Positions 28,054 through 38,157 are shown, numbered from the stretch's first letter. The stretch is DNA of 64,000 nt from Streptococcus infantis (GCF_000960085.1 NZ_JYGT01000002.1:43683-107682); one strand, 5' to 3'. Notes: generated by a model not told the origin, from the letters alone. Translations and numbers: made by a program.

Positions 28054-28058
28054 AAATT

Positions 28059-28125
28059 ATCAATATCTTGTGTTATTTTAAAAAAAAATTATTTTTTGAC
28101 ACAAGATATTGATTTTTATTTTTTT
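28059..28125 (+). terminator. Perfect 15-bp hairpin: terminator and probable NrdR-box pair
   Basis: The arms ATCAATATCTTGTGT (28059-28073) and ACACAAGATATTGAT (28099-28113) are exact inverted repeats followed by a T-rich run. It ends the GT-C gene. Each arm also fits the NrdR-box consensus (CAATATCTTGTGT matches 12 of 13 core positions), and the second arm overlaps the nrdD -35 region. Confidence 0.85.
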
Positions 28126-28136
28126 AGTGATATAAT
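28109..28136 (+). promoter_or_regulatory. nrdD promoter
   Basis: TATAAT (28131-28136) with extended TGA, and a -35 TTGATT at 28109 with 16-bp spacing that lies inside the second arm of the hairpin. Confidence 0.65.
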
Positions 28137-28178
28137 ACTTTTTAGAATCAATATTATATTTAAGAAAAGGGTATGGAT

Positions 28179-30386
28179 ATGATTGTATTGGAAGAGAAGA
28201 CTGTCCCTGATCCAACTTTATTCGTTGAAAAGCGTGACGGTAGACGTGTTATTTTTGATGTAGATAAGATTGACAAAGCGCTTCATAAGGCTGCGGAAAA
28301 GATTATGGATGTAACTCCTTTGGTCGAAAAGCGACTTAGTACCCTCGTTGAACGTATCGTTGACGAGATTCATAGCCGTTTCCCACAAGGTGTAAAAATC
28401 TATGAAATTCAAAACATCGTAGAACACGAGTTGTTGGAAGCTAAAGAATATGCCTTGGCCGAGGAGTATATTACCTATCGAACACAAAGGGATTTTGAGC
28501 GCTCAAAAGCGACAGACATCAACTTTAGCATTCATAAACTTCTCAACAAAGATCAGGCAGTTGTCAATGAAAATGCCAATAAAGACAGTGATGTCTTTAA
28601 CACCCAGCGTGATTTGACGGCAGGGATTGTTGGAAAATCCATCGGACTTCAAATGCTTCCTAAGCATGTGGCAAATGCCCACCAAAAAGGGGATATCCAC
28701 TATCACGATTTGGACTACAGCCCCTACACTCCTATGACCAACTGTTGTTTGATTGATTTTAAGGGTATGTTAGAAAATGGTTTTAAGATTGGGAATGCTG
28801 AGGTAGAAAGTCCGAAATCTATCCAAACTGCGACGGCGCAAATTTCACAAATCATCGCAAACGTCGCATCTAGCCAGTATGGGGGCTGTTCGGCAGACCG
28901 TATAGATGAAGTTTTGGCTCCTTATGCAGAGAAAAATTATCAAAAACACCTTAAAGATGCAGAGGAATGGGTCCTACCTGACAAGCACGAAGAATACGCC
29001 TGGAAGAAAACTCAAAAAGACATCTATGATGCCATGCAATCTTTAGAGTACGAGATTAACACCCTCTTTACCTCAAACGGGCAAACGCCATTTACTTCTC
29101 TTGGTTTCGGTTTAGGCATTAGTCGTTTTGAACGCGAAATTCAAAAGGCAATCCTGAATATTCGAATCAAGGGGCTGGGTTCAGAACATCGTACAGCAAT
29201 CTTCCCTAAGCTCATCTTCACACTTAAAAGAGGACTTAACTTGGAGGAAGGTTCGCCTAACTACGATATTAAGCAGTTGGCTCTTGAGTGTGCAACTAAG
29301 CGTATGTATCCAGATGTCTTGTCTTACGATAAGATTGTCGAGTTGACAGGTTCTTTCAAAGTTCCGATGGGATGTCGTTCTTTCCTCCAAGGTTGGAAGG
29401 ATGAAAATGGAGTTGAAGTCAATTCAGGTCGTATGAACCTAGGTGTGGTAACGGTCAATCTTCCTCGGATTGCCCTTGAATCTGAAGGCGACATAAATAA
29501 GTTCTGGGAAATCTTCAATGAGCGTATGAATATTGCAGAAGATGCACTGGTCTATCGTGTAGAGCGAACCAAGGAGGCGACGCCAGCTAATGCGCCTATC
29601 CTCTATCAATACGGTGCTTTCGGTCATCGCCTAGGAAAAGAAGAAAGTGTTGACCAACTCTTTAAGAATCGCCGTGCTACTGTTTCGCTTGGATATATCG
29701 GGCTCTATGAAGTGGCAACAGTATTCTTTGGCAACAATTGGGAAAATAATCCAGAAGCCAAAGAATTCACCCTTGATATCATTAGAGACATGAAACATCG
29801 AGTAGAAGAATGGTCAGACCAATATGGCTATCACTTCTCAATCTACTCAACTCCATCTGAAAGTTTAACAGACCGCTTCTGTCGCCTGGATACAGAGAAA
29901 TTTGGTTCTATTCCAGACATCACAGATAAAGAGTACTACACAAATTCCTTCCATTATGATGTCCGAAAAAATCCAACTCCTTTTGAAAAATTGGACTTCG
30001 AGAAGGTTTATCCAGAAGCGGGTGCATCAGGTGGATTTATCCACTACTGTGAGTACCCAGTTCTTCAACAAAATCCAAAGGCCTTGGAAGCTGTTTGGGA
30101 TTATGCTTATGATCGTGTAGGTTATCTAGGGACTAATACTCCGATTGATCGTTGCTACAAGTGTGATTTTGAAGGAGATTTTGATCCAACTGAGAGAGGC
30201 TTTGCTTGTCCCAACTGTGGTAATAGCGATCCTAAAACAGTAGATGTGGTTAAACGAACCTGCGGATATCTTGGAAACCCACAAGCGCGTCCGATGGTTA
30301 ATGGACGCCACAAGGAAATTGCTGCGCGTGTCAAACACATGAACGGTTCTACTATTAAAATAGCAGGGCATGAAGTAACAAATTAG
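28179..30386 (+). CDS. nrdD: Anaerobic (class III) ribonucleoside-triphosphate reductase
   Basis: Glycyl radical enzyme (735 aa) that reduces ribonucleotides without oxygen. An ATP-cone (about 10-100, VEKRDGRRVIFDVDKI) precedes the catalytic barrel. The C-terminus has the zinc site CYKCDF...CPNCGN and the glycyl radical loop RTCGYLGNP. I chose ATG 28179 because the AAAAGGG site ends only one base before the earlier ATG 28173. It heads the operon with a 46-aa protein, an acetyltransferase, the activase NrdG and a kinase. Confidence 0.96.
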   Translation: MIVLEEKTVPDPTLFVEKRDGRRVIFDVDKIDKALHKAAEKIMDVTPLVEKRLSTLVERIVDEIHSRFPQGVKIYEIQNIVEHELLEAKEYALAEEYITYRTQRDFERSKATDINFSIHKLLNKDQAVVNENANKDSDVFNTQRDLTAGIVGKSIGLQMLPKHVANAHQKGDIHYHDLDYSPYTPMTNCCLIDFKGMLENGFKIGNAEVESPKSIQTATAQISQIIANVASSQYGGCSADRIDEVLAPYAEKNYQKHLKDAEEWVLPDKHEEYAWKKTQKDIYDAMQSLEYEINTLFTSNGQTPFTSLGFGLGISRFEREIQKAILNIRIKGLGSEHRTAIFPKLIFTLKRGLNLEEGSPNYDIKQLALECATKRMYPDVLSYDKIVELTGSFKVPMGCRSFLQGWKDENGVEVNSGRMNLGVVTVNLPRIALESEGDINKFWEIFNERMNIAEDALVYRVERTKEATPANAPILYQYGAFGHRLGKEESVDQLFKNRRATVSLGYIGLYEVATVFFGNNWENNPEAKEFTLDIIRDMKHRVEEWSDQYGYHFSIYSTPSESLTDRFCRLDTEKFGSIPDITDKEYYTNSFHYDVRKNPTPFEKLDFEKVYPEAGASGGFIHYCEYPVLQQNPKALEAVWDYAYDRVGYLGTNTPIDRCYKCDFEGDFDPTERGFACPNCGNSDPKTVDVVKRTCGYLGNPQARPMVNGRHKEIAARVKHMNGSTIKIAGHEVTN

Positions 30387-30397
30387 AAAGAGATAGC

Positions 30398-30538
30398 ATG
30401 GGAAAATATCAATTAGACGATAAGGGTAAGGCCTTGGTTCAACGATTCCACGAAAAGCATTCAAAGGGTGGAGTCAATAAAAAAGATCGAGTAGCCAGCC
30501 TTAGAGAACAATTTTTAAATAAGAACAAGAAAAAGTGA
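30398..30538 (+). CDS. Small basic 46-aa protein of the nrdD operon
   Basis: A short ORF 11 bp after nrdD, beginning MGKYQLDDKGKALVQRF and ending NKNKKK. It is basic (many Lys) and lacks membrane segments. A small protein of the same size occupies this place in pneumococcus as I remember (SP_0203). The ribosome site is weak (AAAGAGA), which suggests coupling to nrdD. Function unknown. Its stop codon lies inside a terminator-like hairpin. Confidence 0.72.
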   Translation: MGKYQLDDKGKALVQRFHEKHSKGGVNKKDRVASLREQFLNKNKKK

Positions 30539-30556
30539 GAGTCCCCTCTCACTTTT
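30531..30556 (+). terminator. Terminator-like hairpin inside the nrd operon
   Basis: A perfect 11-bp stem AAAAGTGAGAG / CTCTCACTTTT with a TCCC loop. The tail is TTTT then CTCA, so termination is probably partial and nrdG expression lower than nrdD. Confidence 0.6.
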
Positions 30557-30575
30557 CTCATAGCGGGAGGAGTAC

Positions 30576-31076
30576 ATGGGATTACGCAGACCAACATTGG
30601 CAGATAAAGGAACCATTCTAAACATGATGGCAGAGTTTGAACAGACTCAATCAGCCCACGATGGTGGATTTTGGGATGCTGAGAACTTTGATTATGAGAA
30701 TTGGCTAGAAACTAACCTTAATAAAGAAATGGGAATAAACTTGCCTGAAAATCGCGTTCCTTCTATTCAATTTGTATCATTTGATGATGTAGGTCGTGCT
30801 ATAGGATTTTTGAATCTGCGATTGAGACTAAATGAGGGATTGCTGAATTATGCTGGTCATATCGGTTACTCCATCCGCCCTTCTGAAAGGGGAAAAGGTT
30901 ATGCCAAGGAAGCTCTCCATCAAGGTCTGCAAGTTGCTAAAGAAAAGAATATTAAACGAGCGCTTGTGACTTGTAGCACAGAAAATCCTGCCAGCCGAGC
31001 TGTTATCTTAGCTAATGGTGGGAAGTTAGAGGATGTTCGTAATGGAACGGAGCGCTATTGGATAGAGTTGGAGTAG
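30576..31076 (+). CDS. GNAT family N-acetyltransferase
   Basis: A 166-aa acetyltransferase of the GNAT fold. The acetyl-CoA binding loop is visible as IRPSERGKGYAKEAL (R/QxxGxG/A type), followed by the C-terminal segment ENPASRAVILANGGKLE. Substrate unknown. Strong site GGGAGGAG before ATG 30576. It lies between nrdD and nrdG in a conserved streptococcal order. Confidence 0.88.
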   Translation: MGLRRPTLADKGTILNMMAEFEQTQSAHDGGFWDAENFDYENWLETNLNKEMGINLPENRVPSIQFVSFDDVGRAIGFLNLRLRLNEGLLNYAGHIGYSIRPSERGKGYAKEALHQGLQVAKEKNIKRALVTCSTENPASRAVILANGGKLEDVRNGTERYWIELE

Positions 31077-31080
31077 AAGT

Positions 31081-31677
31081 ATGACATGGAATACACCAAA
31101 ACCTGGCGAGTGGAAGAGTGAGGAGCTTAGTCAAGGGCGTATCATTGACTATAAGGCTTTTAACTTTGTCGATGGAGAAGGGGTGCGCAATTCTCTCTAT
31201 GTAGCCGGCTGCATGTTTCACTGTGAGGGCTGTTACAATGTAGCGACCTGGTCCTTTAATGCAGGAATTCCTTATACGCCAGAGTTGGAAGAACAGATTA
31301 TGGCAGACTTAGCACAGCCCTATGTTCAAGGATTGACCTTGCTAGGAGGAGAGCCATTCCTCAATACAGGTATTCTTTTGCCCCTTGTAAAACGCATTCG
31401 AAAGGAATTGCCAGAAAAAGACATCTGGTCTTGGACAGGATACACCTGGGAAGAAATGATGTTGGAGACGCCTGATAAACTAGAACTTTTATCCCTGATT
31501 GATATCCTGGTAGATGGTCGCTATGATAAAAGCAAGCGTAATCTCATGCTTCAGTTCCGTGGCTCTTCCAACCAACGGATTATCGATGTGCAAAAGTCTC
31601 TTCAAAGTGGAAAGGTAGTCATTTGGGACAAGCTTAACGATGGAAAAGAAAGCTATGAACAGGTGAAGAGAGAATGA
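31081..31677 (+). CDS. nrdG: Anaerobic ribonucleotide reductase activating protein
   Basis: Radical SAM activase (198 aa) that generates the glycyl radical on NrdD. The [4Fe-4S] motif CMFHCEGC (CxxxCxxC) is near residue 44 and the glycine-rich SAM motif LLGGEPF follows. The stop codon overlaps the start of the next gene (ATGA). The enzyme needs flavodoxin or another reductant encoded elsewhere. Confidence 0.96.
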   Translation: MTWNTPKPGEWKSEELSQGRIIDYKAFNFVDGEGVRNSLYVAGCMFHCEGCYNVATWSFNAGIPYTPELEEQIMADLAQPYVQGLTLLGGEPFLNTGILLPLVKRIRKELPEKDIWSWTGYTWEEMMLETPDKLELLSLIDILVDGRYDKSKRNLMLQFRGSSNQRIIDVQKSLQSGKVVIWDKLNDGKESYEQVKRE

Positions 31678-32294
31678 AGAAAAAAGACTTAATAGAACAA
31701 CTAGTCTCAGAGATAGAAACTGGAAAAGTAAAAACGCTGGGTATCTACGGCCATGGAGCTTCAGGAAAATCAACTTTTGCTCAAGAATTGTACCAAGAAC
31801 TTGATTCCCAAAAGGTAAATTTACTAGAGACAGATCCCTACATTACTTCGGGACGACATTTAGTGGTACCTAAAGAGACACCAGACCAAAAAGTGACAGC
31901 ATGTTTACCGGTAGCGCATGAGCTGGCAAGTTTACAAAGAGATATTCTTGCTCTGCAAGCGGGTATGGACATCTTAACAATTGAGGAACCCTGGAAGGCT
32001 AGTGAGATTTTATCTGGAGAAAAAACGATTTTGATTGTCGAAGGGATGTCTGTTGGTTTTTTACCCAAGGAACTTTTTGACAAAACCATTTGTTTCTACA
32101 CAGATGAGGAGACCGAATTAAAGAGACGTCTAGCTCGAGATACGACTGTGAGGAAAAGCAAAGCCTCGTTTGTTCGTGAGACTCATCAAATCAGACGCGG
32201 ACAATATCGCCGTTATTATCAAGAAACAGAAAAAGAGGCGGATGTGTTAATTAACCAATCTCAAAATCAGTTTAAAATAGAAAATGACTATTAA
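31674..32294 (+). CDS. P-loop kinase, uridine kinase-like
   Basis: A 206-aa nucleoside/phosphoribulokinase-type P-loop protein. Walker A is GHGASGKST (about residues 27-35); a Walker-B-like ILIVEGM and an Arg-rich lid (KRRLARDTTVRKSK) follow. It is translationally coupled to nrdG by an ATGA overlap, which suggests a nucleotide metabolism role. It is shorter and more divergent than Udk itself, so the substrate is uncertain. Confidence 0.82.
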   Translation: MKKKDLIEQLVSEIETGKVKTLGIYGHGASGKSTFAQELYQELDSQKVNLLETDPYITSGRHLVVPKETPDQKVTACLPVAHELASLQRDILALQAGMDILTIEEPWKASEILSGEKTILIVEGMSVGFLPKELFDKTICFYTDEETELKRRLARDTTVRKSKASFVRETHQIRRGQYRRYYQETEKEADVLINQSQNQFKIENDY

Positions 32295-32409
32295 AGAACT
32301 ATTTAAATAGGAAAAGATATATATAAATTGAGAATAGATTGTCTTTTTTGTTTCAGAAATGTACGAAAACAGTTTCATCTAAAAAATTTAAAAAATCCTG
32401 TCAAATCCC

Positions 32410-32438
32410 TTGCAATCGCAGGGGCTTTGTGTTATTCT
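32410..32438 (+). promoter_or_regulatory. Promoter of the S10 ribosomal operon
   Basis: TTGCAA (32410), a 17-bp spacer and TATTCT (32433-32438) with extended TGT in front. Confidence 0.7.
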
Positions 32439-32573
32439 ATTATGGTGCTGTAAATTACAGCCTTAGCTTTGATGCAAGAGGTTGCGACACGCTCGGTTGC
32501 ATTGCCACGCAACGCGCGTCGGTTTTCTTGTGGAGCTAGCCTATTATCTTAAATAGACGAAAAGGAGAAAAAG
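32439..32573 (+). other. Structured 5' leader of the S10 operon
   Basis: About 130 nt of leader with a GCTGTAA/TTACAGC hairpin and a GC-rich block (GGTTGCGACACGC ... CGCAACGCGCGTCGG) that can form alternative stems before the rpsJ ribosome site. This resembles the autoregulatory leaders of r-protein operons in Firmicutes; the ligand (L4 in enterics) is not known here. Confidence 0.5.
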
Positions 32574-32882
32574 ATGGCAAACAAAAAAATCCGTATCCGT
32601 TTGAAAGCTTACGAACACCGTACGCTTGACACAGCGGCTGCAAAAATCGTAGAATCAGCTACTCGTACAGGTGCACAAGTTGCGGGTCCAATCCCACTTC
32701 CAACTGAGCGTAGCCTCTACACAATCATTCGTGCGACTCACAAATATAAAGATTCTCGCGAACAATTCGAAATGCGTACACACAAACGTTTGATCGACAT
32801 CATCAACCCAACTCAAAAAACAGTTGACGCTTTGATGAAATTGGATCTTCCAAGTGGTGTAAACGTAGAAATCAAACTTTAA
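32574..32882 (+). CDS. rpsJ: 30S ribosomal protein S10
   Basis: S10 (102 aa), part of the 30S head and also the NusE antitermination partner of NusB. The N-terminus [16 protein letters not shown] is diagnostic. It is the first gene of the S10 operon, with AAAAGGAG upstream. Confidence 0.98.
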   Translation: MANKKIRIRLKAYEHRTLDTAAAKIVESATRTGAQVAGPIPLPTERSLYTIIRATHKYKDSREQFEMRTHKRLIDIINPTQKTVDALMKLDLPSGVNVEIKL

Positions 32883-32965
32883 TTTAAAGCTTGATACCTT
32901 GAGCATAAAAAACGCTCGTTAAAAACTTTTTGAATAAAAAAATATAGAAAAGGAACTATTTTCTC

Positions 32966-33592
32966 ATGACAAAAGGAATCTTAGGGAAAAAAGTGGGAAT
33001 GACTCAAATCTTCACTGAAGCTGGCGAATTGATCCCTGTAACAGTTATCGAAGCAACTCCAAACGTTGTTCTTCAAGTTAAAACTGTTGAAACAGATGGT
33101 TACAACGCTATCCAAGTTGGTTTCGATGACAAACGCGAAGTATTGAGCAACAAACCTGCTAAAGGACATGTAGCAAAAGCTAACACGGCTCCTAAGCGCT
33201 TCATTCGTGAATTCAAAAACGTTGAAGGCTTGGAAGTTGGTGCTGAAATCACAGTTGAAACTTTCGCAGCTGGAGACATTGTTGATGTAACTGGTACATC
33301 TAAAGGTAAAGGTTTCCAAGGTGTTATCAAACGCCACGGACAATCACGTGGACCTATGGCTCACGGTTCTCGTTACCACCGTCGTCCAGGTTCTATGGGA
33401 CCTGTTGCACCTAACCGTGTATTCAAAGGTAAAAACCTTGCAGGACGTATGGGTGGCGACCGCGTAACAATTCAAAACCTTGAAGTTGTACAAGTTGTTC
33501 CAGAAAAGAACGTTATCCTTATCAAAGGTAACGTACCAGGTGCTAAGAAATCTCTTATCACTATCAAGTCAGCAGTTAAAGCTGGTAAATAA
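32966..33592 (+). CDS. rplC: 50S ribosomal protein L3
   Basis: L3 (208 aa), an early-assembly 23S binder near the peptidyl transferase centre. Key segments are [14 protein letters not shown] at the N-terminus and the central loop [13 protein letters not shown], whose Gln/Arg-rich tip reaches the A-site. The 83-bp gap after rpsJ is A/T-rich with a small GAGC/GCTC stem. Confidence 0.98.
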   Translation: MTKGILGKKVGMTQIFTEAGELIPVTVIEATPNVVLQVKTVETDGYNAIQVGFDDKREVLSNKPAKGHVAKANTAPKRFIREFKNVEGLEVGAEITVETFAAGDIVDVTGTSKGKGFQGVIKRHGQSRGPMAHGSRYHRRPGSMGPVAPNRVFKGKNLAGRMGGDRVTIQNLEVVQVVPEKNVILIKGNVPGAKKSLITIKSAVKAGK

Positions 33593-33616
33593 TAAGGAAA
33601 GGGGAACACAGTCAAA

Positions 33617-34240
33617 ATGGCAAATGTAACATTATTCGACCAAACTGGTAAACAAGCGGGCGAAGTTGTTCTTAACGATGCAATCTTTGGTATCGAACCA
33701 AACCAATCTGTTGTGTTTGATGTGATCATCAGCCAACGCGCTAGCCTTCGTCAAGGAACTCACGCAGTTAAAAACCGCTCAGCTGTTTCAGGTGGCGGAC
33801 GCAAACCATGGCGTCAAAAAGGAACTGGACGTGCTCGTCAAGGTTCTATCCGCTCTCCACAATGGCGTGGTGGTGGAATCGTCTTCGGACCAACTCCACG
33901 TAGCTATGCGTACAAACTTCCTCAAAAAGTTCGTCGCCTTGCACTTAAATCTGTTTACTCAGAAAAAGTTGCTGAAAACAAATTTGTAGCCGTTGATTCT
34001 CTTGAATTTACAGCTCCAAAAACTGCTGAATTTGCAAAAGTTCTTGCAGCTTTGAGCATCGATTCTAAAGTCCTTGTTATTCTTGAAGAAGGAAACGAAT
34101 TCGCAGCTCTTTCAGCTCGTAACCTTCCAAACGTGAAAGTTGCGACTGCTACAACTGCAAGTGTTCTTGACATCGCAAATAGTGACAAACTTCTTGTTAC
34201 TCAAGCAGCTATCTCTAAAATCGAGGAGGTTCTTGCATAA
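33617..34240 (+). CDS. rplD: 50S ribosomal protein L4
   Basis: L4 (207 aa), which lines the exit tunnel with its long loop ([19 protein letters not shown]); changes in this loop give macrolide resistance, and the loop here looks intact. In enterics L4 is also the repressor of this operon. Its stop codon shares one base with the rplW start. Confidence 0.98.
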
Positions 34241-34536
34241 TGAATTTGTATGATGTTATCAAAAAACCTGTTATCACTGAAAGCTCAATGGCTCAACTTG
34301 AAGCAGGGAAATATGTATTTGAAGTTGACACTCGCGCACACAAACTTTTGATCAAGCAAGCTGTTGAAGCTGCTTTTGAAGGTGTTAAAGTTGCAAATGT
34401 TAACACAATCAACGTAAAACCTAAAGCTAAACGTGTTGGACGTTACACTGGTTTTACTAACAAAACTAAAAAAGCTATCATCACTCTTACAGCTGATTCA
34501 AAAGCAATCGAGTTGTTTGCTGCTGAAGCTGAATAA
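34240..34536 (+). CDS. rplW: 50S ribosomal protein L23
   Basis: L23 (98 aa) at the tunnel exit, where it docks SRP and trigger factor. The segment [19 protein letters not shown] is typical. Its start overlaps the rplD stop (TAATG). Confidence 0.98.
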
Positions 34537-34553
34537 TCTAAGGAGGAAATATC

Positions 34554-35387
34554 GTGGGAATTCGTGTTTATAAACCAACAACAAACGGTCGCCGTAATAT
34601 GACTTCTTTGGATTTCGCTGAAATCACAACAAGCACACCAGAAAAAACGTTGCTTGTTGCTTTGAAGAACAAGGCTGGTCGTAACAACAACGGTCGTATC
34701 ACTGTTCGTCACCAAGGTGGTGGACACAAACGTTTCTACCGTTTGGTTGACTTCAAACGTAACAAAGACAACGTTGAAGCAGTTGTTAAAACTATCGAGT
34801 ACGATCCAAACCGTTCTGCAAACATCGCTCTTGTACACTACACTGACGGTGTGAAAGCTTACATCATCGCTCCAAAAGGTCTTGAAGTTGGTCAACGTAT
34901 CGTTTCAGGTCCTGAAGCAGATATCAAAGTCGGAAACGCTCTTCCACTTGCTAACATCCCAGTTGGTACTTTGATCCACAACATCGAATTGAAACCAGGT
35001 CGTGGCGGAGAATTGGTACGTGCTGCTGGAGCATCAGCTCAAGTATTGGGTCAAGAAGGTAAATATGTTCTTGTTCGCCTTCAATCAGGTGAAGTTCGTA
35101 TGATTCTTGGAACTTGTCGTGCAACAGTTGGTGTTGTCGGAAACGAACAACATGGACTTGTAAACCTTGGTAAAGCAGGACGTAGCCGTTGGAAAGGTAT
35201 CCGCCCAACAGTTCGTGGTTCTGTAATGAACCCTAACGATCACCCACACGGTGGTGGTGAAGGTAAAGCACCAGTTGGTCGTAAAGCACCATCAACTCCA
35301 TGGGGCAAACCTGCTCTTGGTCTTAAAACTCGTAACAAGAAAGCGAAATCTGACAAACTTATCGTTCGTCGTCGCAACGAGAAATAA
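34554..35387 (+). CDS. rplB: 50S ribosomal protein L2
   Basis: L2 (277 aa), essential for subunit association and peptidyl transfer. The C-terminal loop [14 protein letters not shown] contains the conserved His. The start is GTG 34554 after AGGAGG. Confidence 0.98.
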   Translation: MGIRVYKPTTNGRRNMTSLDFAEITTSTPEKTLLVALKNKAGRNNNGRITVRHQGGGHKRFYRLVDFKRNKDNVEAVVKTIEYDPNRSANIALVHYTDGVKAYIIAPKGLEVGQRIVSGPEADIKVGNALPLANIPVGTLIHNIELKPGRGGELVRAAGASAQVLGQEGKYVLVRLQSGEVRMILGTCRATVGVVGNEQHGLVNLGKAGRSRWKGIRPTVRGSVMNPNDHPHGGGEGKAPVGRKAPSTPWGKPALGLKTRNKKAKSDKLIVRRRNEK

Positions 35388-35422
35388 TTTTAAACTAGTC
35401 GCTTAAGTGCTAGATAATCCGC

Positions 35423-35457
35423 CAGCTCGGTAGCGCTCCTCGTGAGCGCAAGCCGCT
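35423..35457 (+). other. Stem-loop between rplB and rpsS
   Basis: GCGCTC-CTCGT-GAGCGC inside an outer CAGC..GG / CC..GCTG stem. There is no U-run; it is probably an mRNA structure within the operon. Confidence 0.6.
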
Positions 35458-35489
35458 GTGGTACTATATTTAAAGGAGAAAATATTAAA

Positions 35490-35771
35490 ATGGGACGCAG
35501 TCTTAAAAAAGGACCTTTCGTCGATGAGCATTTGATGAAAAAAGTTGAAGCTCAAGCTAACGACGAAAAGAAAAAAGTTATCAAAACTTGGTCACGTCGT
35601 TCAACGATCTTCCCAAGTTTCATTGGTTACACAATCGCAGTTTATGATGGACGTAAACACGTACCTGTTTACATCCAAGAAGACATGGTAGGTCACAAAC
35701 TTGGTGAATTCGCACCAACTCGTACTTACAAAGGTCACGCCGCAGACGACAAGAAGACACGTAGAAAATAA
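35490..35771 (+). CDS. rpsS: 30S ribosomal protein S19
   Basis: S19 (93 aa), which binds the 30S head with S13. I chose ATG 35490 ([14 protein letters not shown]) with AAAGGAG upstream; the earlier in-frame ATG-like start at 35442 lies in the structured spacer. Confidence 0.98.
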
Positions 35772-35782
35772 GGAGAACATAA

Positions 35783-36127
35783 ATGGCAGAAATTACTTCA
35801 GCTAAAGCAATGGCTCGCACAGTACGTGTTTCGCCTCGTAAATCACGTCTTGTTCTTGACAACATCCGTGGTAAAAGCGTAGCCGATGCAATCGCAATTT
35901 TGACATTCACTCCAAACAAAGCTGCTGAAATCATCTTGAAAGTTTTGAACTCAGCTGTAGCTAACGCTGAAAACAACTTTGGTTTGGATAAAGCTAACTT
36001 GGTAGTATCTGAAGCATTCGCAAACGAAGGACCAACTATGAAACGTTTCCGTCCACGTGCGAAAGGTTCAGCTTCACCAATCAACAAACGTACAGCTCAC
36101 ATCACTGTAGCTGTTGCAGAAAAATAA
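35783..36127 (+). CDS. rplV: 50S ribosomal protein L22
   Basis: L22 (114 aa), whose hairpin ([20 protein letters not shown]) lines the exit tunnel beside L4; no macrolide-resistance type insertion is visible. AGGAG upstream. Confidence 0.98.
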   Translation: MAEITSAKAMARTVRVSPRKSRLVLDNIRGKSVADAIAILTFTPNKAAEIILKVLNSAVANAENNFGLDKANLVVSEAFANEGPTMKRFRPRAKGSASPINKRTAHITVAVAEK

Positions 36128-36139
36128 GGAGGTAAAATC

Positions 36140-36793
36140 GTGGGTCAAAAAGTACATCCAATTGGTATGCGTGTCGGCATCATCCGTGATTGGGATGCCA
36201 AATGGTATGCTGAAAAAGAATACGCGGATTACCTTCATGAAGATCTTGCAATCCGTAAATTCGTTCAAAAAGAACTTGCTGACGCAGCAGTTTCAACTAT
36301 TGAAATCGAACGCGCAGTAAACAAAGTTAACGTTTCGCTTCACACTGCTAAACCAGGTATGGTTATCGGTAAAGGTGGTGCTAACGTTGATGCACTCCGT
36401 GCAAAACTTAACAAATTGACTGGAAAACAAGTACACATCAACATCATCGAAATCAAACAACCTGATTTGGATGCTCACCTTGTTGGTGAAGGAATTGCTC
36501 GTCAATTGGAGCAACGTGTTGCTTTCCGTCGTGCACAAAAACAAGCAATCCAACGTGCTATGCGTGCTGGAGCTAAAGGAATTAAAACTCAAGTATCAGG
36601 TCGTTTGAACGGTGCAGATATCGCCCGTGCAGAAGGATACTCTGAAGGTACAGTTCCACTTCACACACTTCGCGCAGATATCGATTACGCTTGGGAAGAA
36701 GCAGATACTACATACGGTAAACTTGGTGTTAAAGTATGGATCTACCGTGGTGAAGTTCTTCCAGCTCGTAAAAACACTAAAGGAGGTAAATAA
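36140..36793 (+). CDS. rpsC: 30S ribosomal protein S3
   Basis: S3 (217 aa) at the mRNA entry channel. It has the KH-type GxxG segment [13 protein letters not shown]. The start is GTG 36140 after AAGGAGG. Confidence 0.98.
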
Positions 36794-36796
36794 CCA

Positions 36797-37210
36797 ATGT
36801 TAGTACCTAAACGTGTTAAACACCGTCGTGAATTCCGTGGTAAAATGCGCGGTGAAGCTAAAGGTGGAAAAGAAGTAGCATTCGGTGAATACGGTCTTCA
36901 AGCTACAACTAGCCACTGGATCACTAACCGCCAAATCGAAGCTGCTCGTATCGCCATGACTCGTTACATGAAACGTGGTGGTAAAGTTTGGATTAAAATC
37001 TTCCCACACAAATCATACACAGCTAAAGCTATCGGGGTTCGTATGGGATCTGGTAAAGGGGCACCTGAAGGTTGGGTAGCACCAGTTAAACGTGGTAAAG
37101 TTATGTTTGAAGTTGCTGGTGTATCTGAAGAGATCGCTCGCGAAGCGCTACGTCTTGCAAGCCACAAATTGCCAGTTAAATGTAAATTCGTAAAACGTGA
37201 AGCAGAATAA
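36797..37210 (+). CDS. rplP: 50S ribosomal protein L16
   Basis: L16 (137 aa), which helps place A-site tRNA and is needed late in 50S assembly. It opens [16 protein letters not shown]. Only 3 bp separate it from the rpsC stop, so translation is coupled. Confidence 0.98.
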   Translation: MLVPKRVKHRREFRGKMRGEAKGGKEVAFGEYGLQATTSHWITNRQIEAARIAMTRYMKRGGKVWIKIFPHKSYTAKAIGVRMGSGKGAPEGWVAPVKRGKVMFEVAGVSEEIAREALRLASHKLPVKCKFVKREAE

Positions 37211-37219
37211 GGAGAAGGC

Positions 37220-37426
37220 ATGAAACTTAATGAAGTAAAAGAATTTGTTAAAGAACTTCGTGGTCTTTCTCAAGAAGAACTCGCGAAGCGCGAAAACGAA
37301 TTGAAAAAAGAATTGTTTGAACTTCGTTTCCAAGCTGCTACTGGTCAATTAGAACAAACAGCTCGCTTGAAAGAAGTTAAAAAACAAATCGCTCGTATCA
37401 AAACAGTTCAATCTGAAGCGAAATAA
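37220..37426 (+). CDS. rpmC: 50S ribosomal protein L29
   Basis: L29 (68 aa), a two-helix protein at the tunnel exit next to L23. The motif [14 protein letters not shown] is typical. AGGAG upstream. Confidence 0.97.
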
Positions 37427-37450
37427 TAGACTAGGGAAGGAGAAATTTCA

Positions 37451-37711
37451 ATGGAACGCAATAATCGTAAAGTTCTTGTTGGACGTGTTGTATCTGACAA
37501 AATGGACAAGACAATCACAGTTGTAGTTGAAACAAAACGTAACCACCCAGTCTATGGTAAACGTATTAACTACTCTAAAAAATACAAAGCACATGATGAA
37601 AACAATGTTGCCAAAGAAGGCGATATCGTACGTATCATGGAAACTCGCCCGCTTTCAGCTACAAAACGTTTCCGTCTTGTAGAAGTTATTGAAGAAGCGG
37701 TTATCATCTAA
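37451..37711 (+). CDS. rpsQ: 30S ribosomal protein S17
   Basis: S17 (86 aa), a primary 16S binder with an OB fold. It opens [26 protein letters not shown] upstream. Confidence 0.97.
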   Translation: MERNNRKVLVGRVVSDKMDKTITVVVETKRNHPVYGKRINYSKKYKAHDENNVAKEGDIVRIMETRPLSATKRFRLVEVIEEAVII

Positions 37712-37736
37712 TCAAGCCTGAAAGGAGAAAACTGAA

Positions 37737-38105
37737 ATGATTCAAACAGAAACTCGTTTGAAAGTCGCAGACAACAGCGGTGCACGCGAAATCTTGACTA
37801 TCAAAGTTCTTGGTGGTTCTAAACGTAAATTTGCGAACATCGGTGATGTTATTGTGGCATCTGTAAAACAAGCTACTCCTGGTGGTGCGGTTAAAAAAGG
37901 TGACGTTGTTAAAGCAGTTATCGTTCGTACTAAATCAGGTGCTCGTCGTGCTGATGGTTCATACATCAAATTTGACGAAAACGCAGCAGTTATCATCCGT
38001 GACGACAAAACTCCTCGCGGAACACGTATCTTTGGCCCAGTTGCACGTGAATTGCGTGAAGGTGGCTTCATGAAGATCGTGTCACTTGCTCCAGAAGTAC
38101 TTTAA
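37737..38105 (+). CDS. rplN: 50S ribosomal protein L14
   Basis: L14 (122 aa) at the subunit interface and the docking site of RsfS. Signature: [25 protein letters not shown] upstream. Confidence 0.98.
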   Translation: MIQTETRLKVADNSGAREILTIKVLGGSKRKFANIGDVIVASVKQATPGGAVKKGDVVKAVIVRTKSGARRADGSYIKFDENAAVIIRDDKTPRGTRIFGPVARELREGGFMKIVSLAPEVL

Positions 38106-38128
38106 TCAATAAAAAAACAAACACAGTC

Positions 38129-38157
38129 CCCTGGCCTAGCCAGGGTGCCCATTGGGC
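38129..38157 (+). other. Double stem-loop between rplN and rplX
   Basis: CCCTGGC-CTA-GCCAGGG followed at once by GCCC-ATT-GGGC, without a U-run. Confidence 0.65.
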
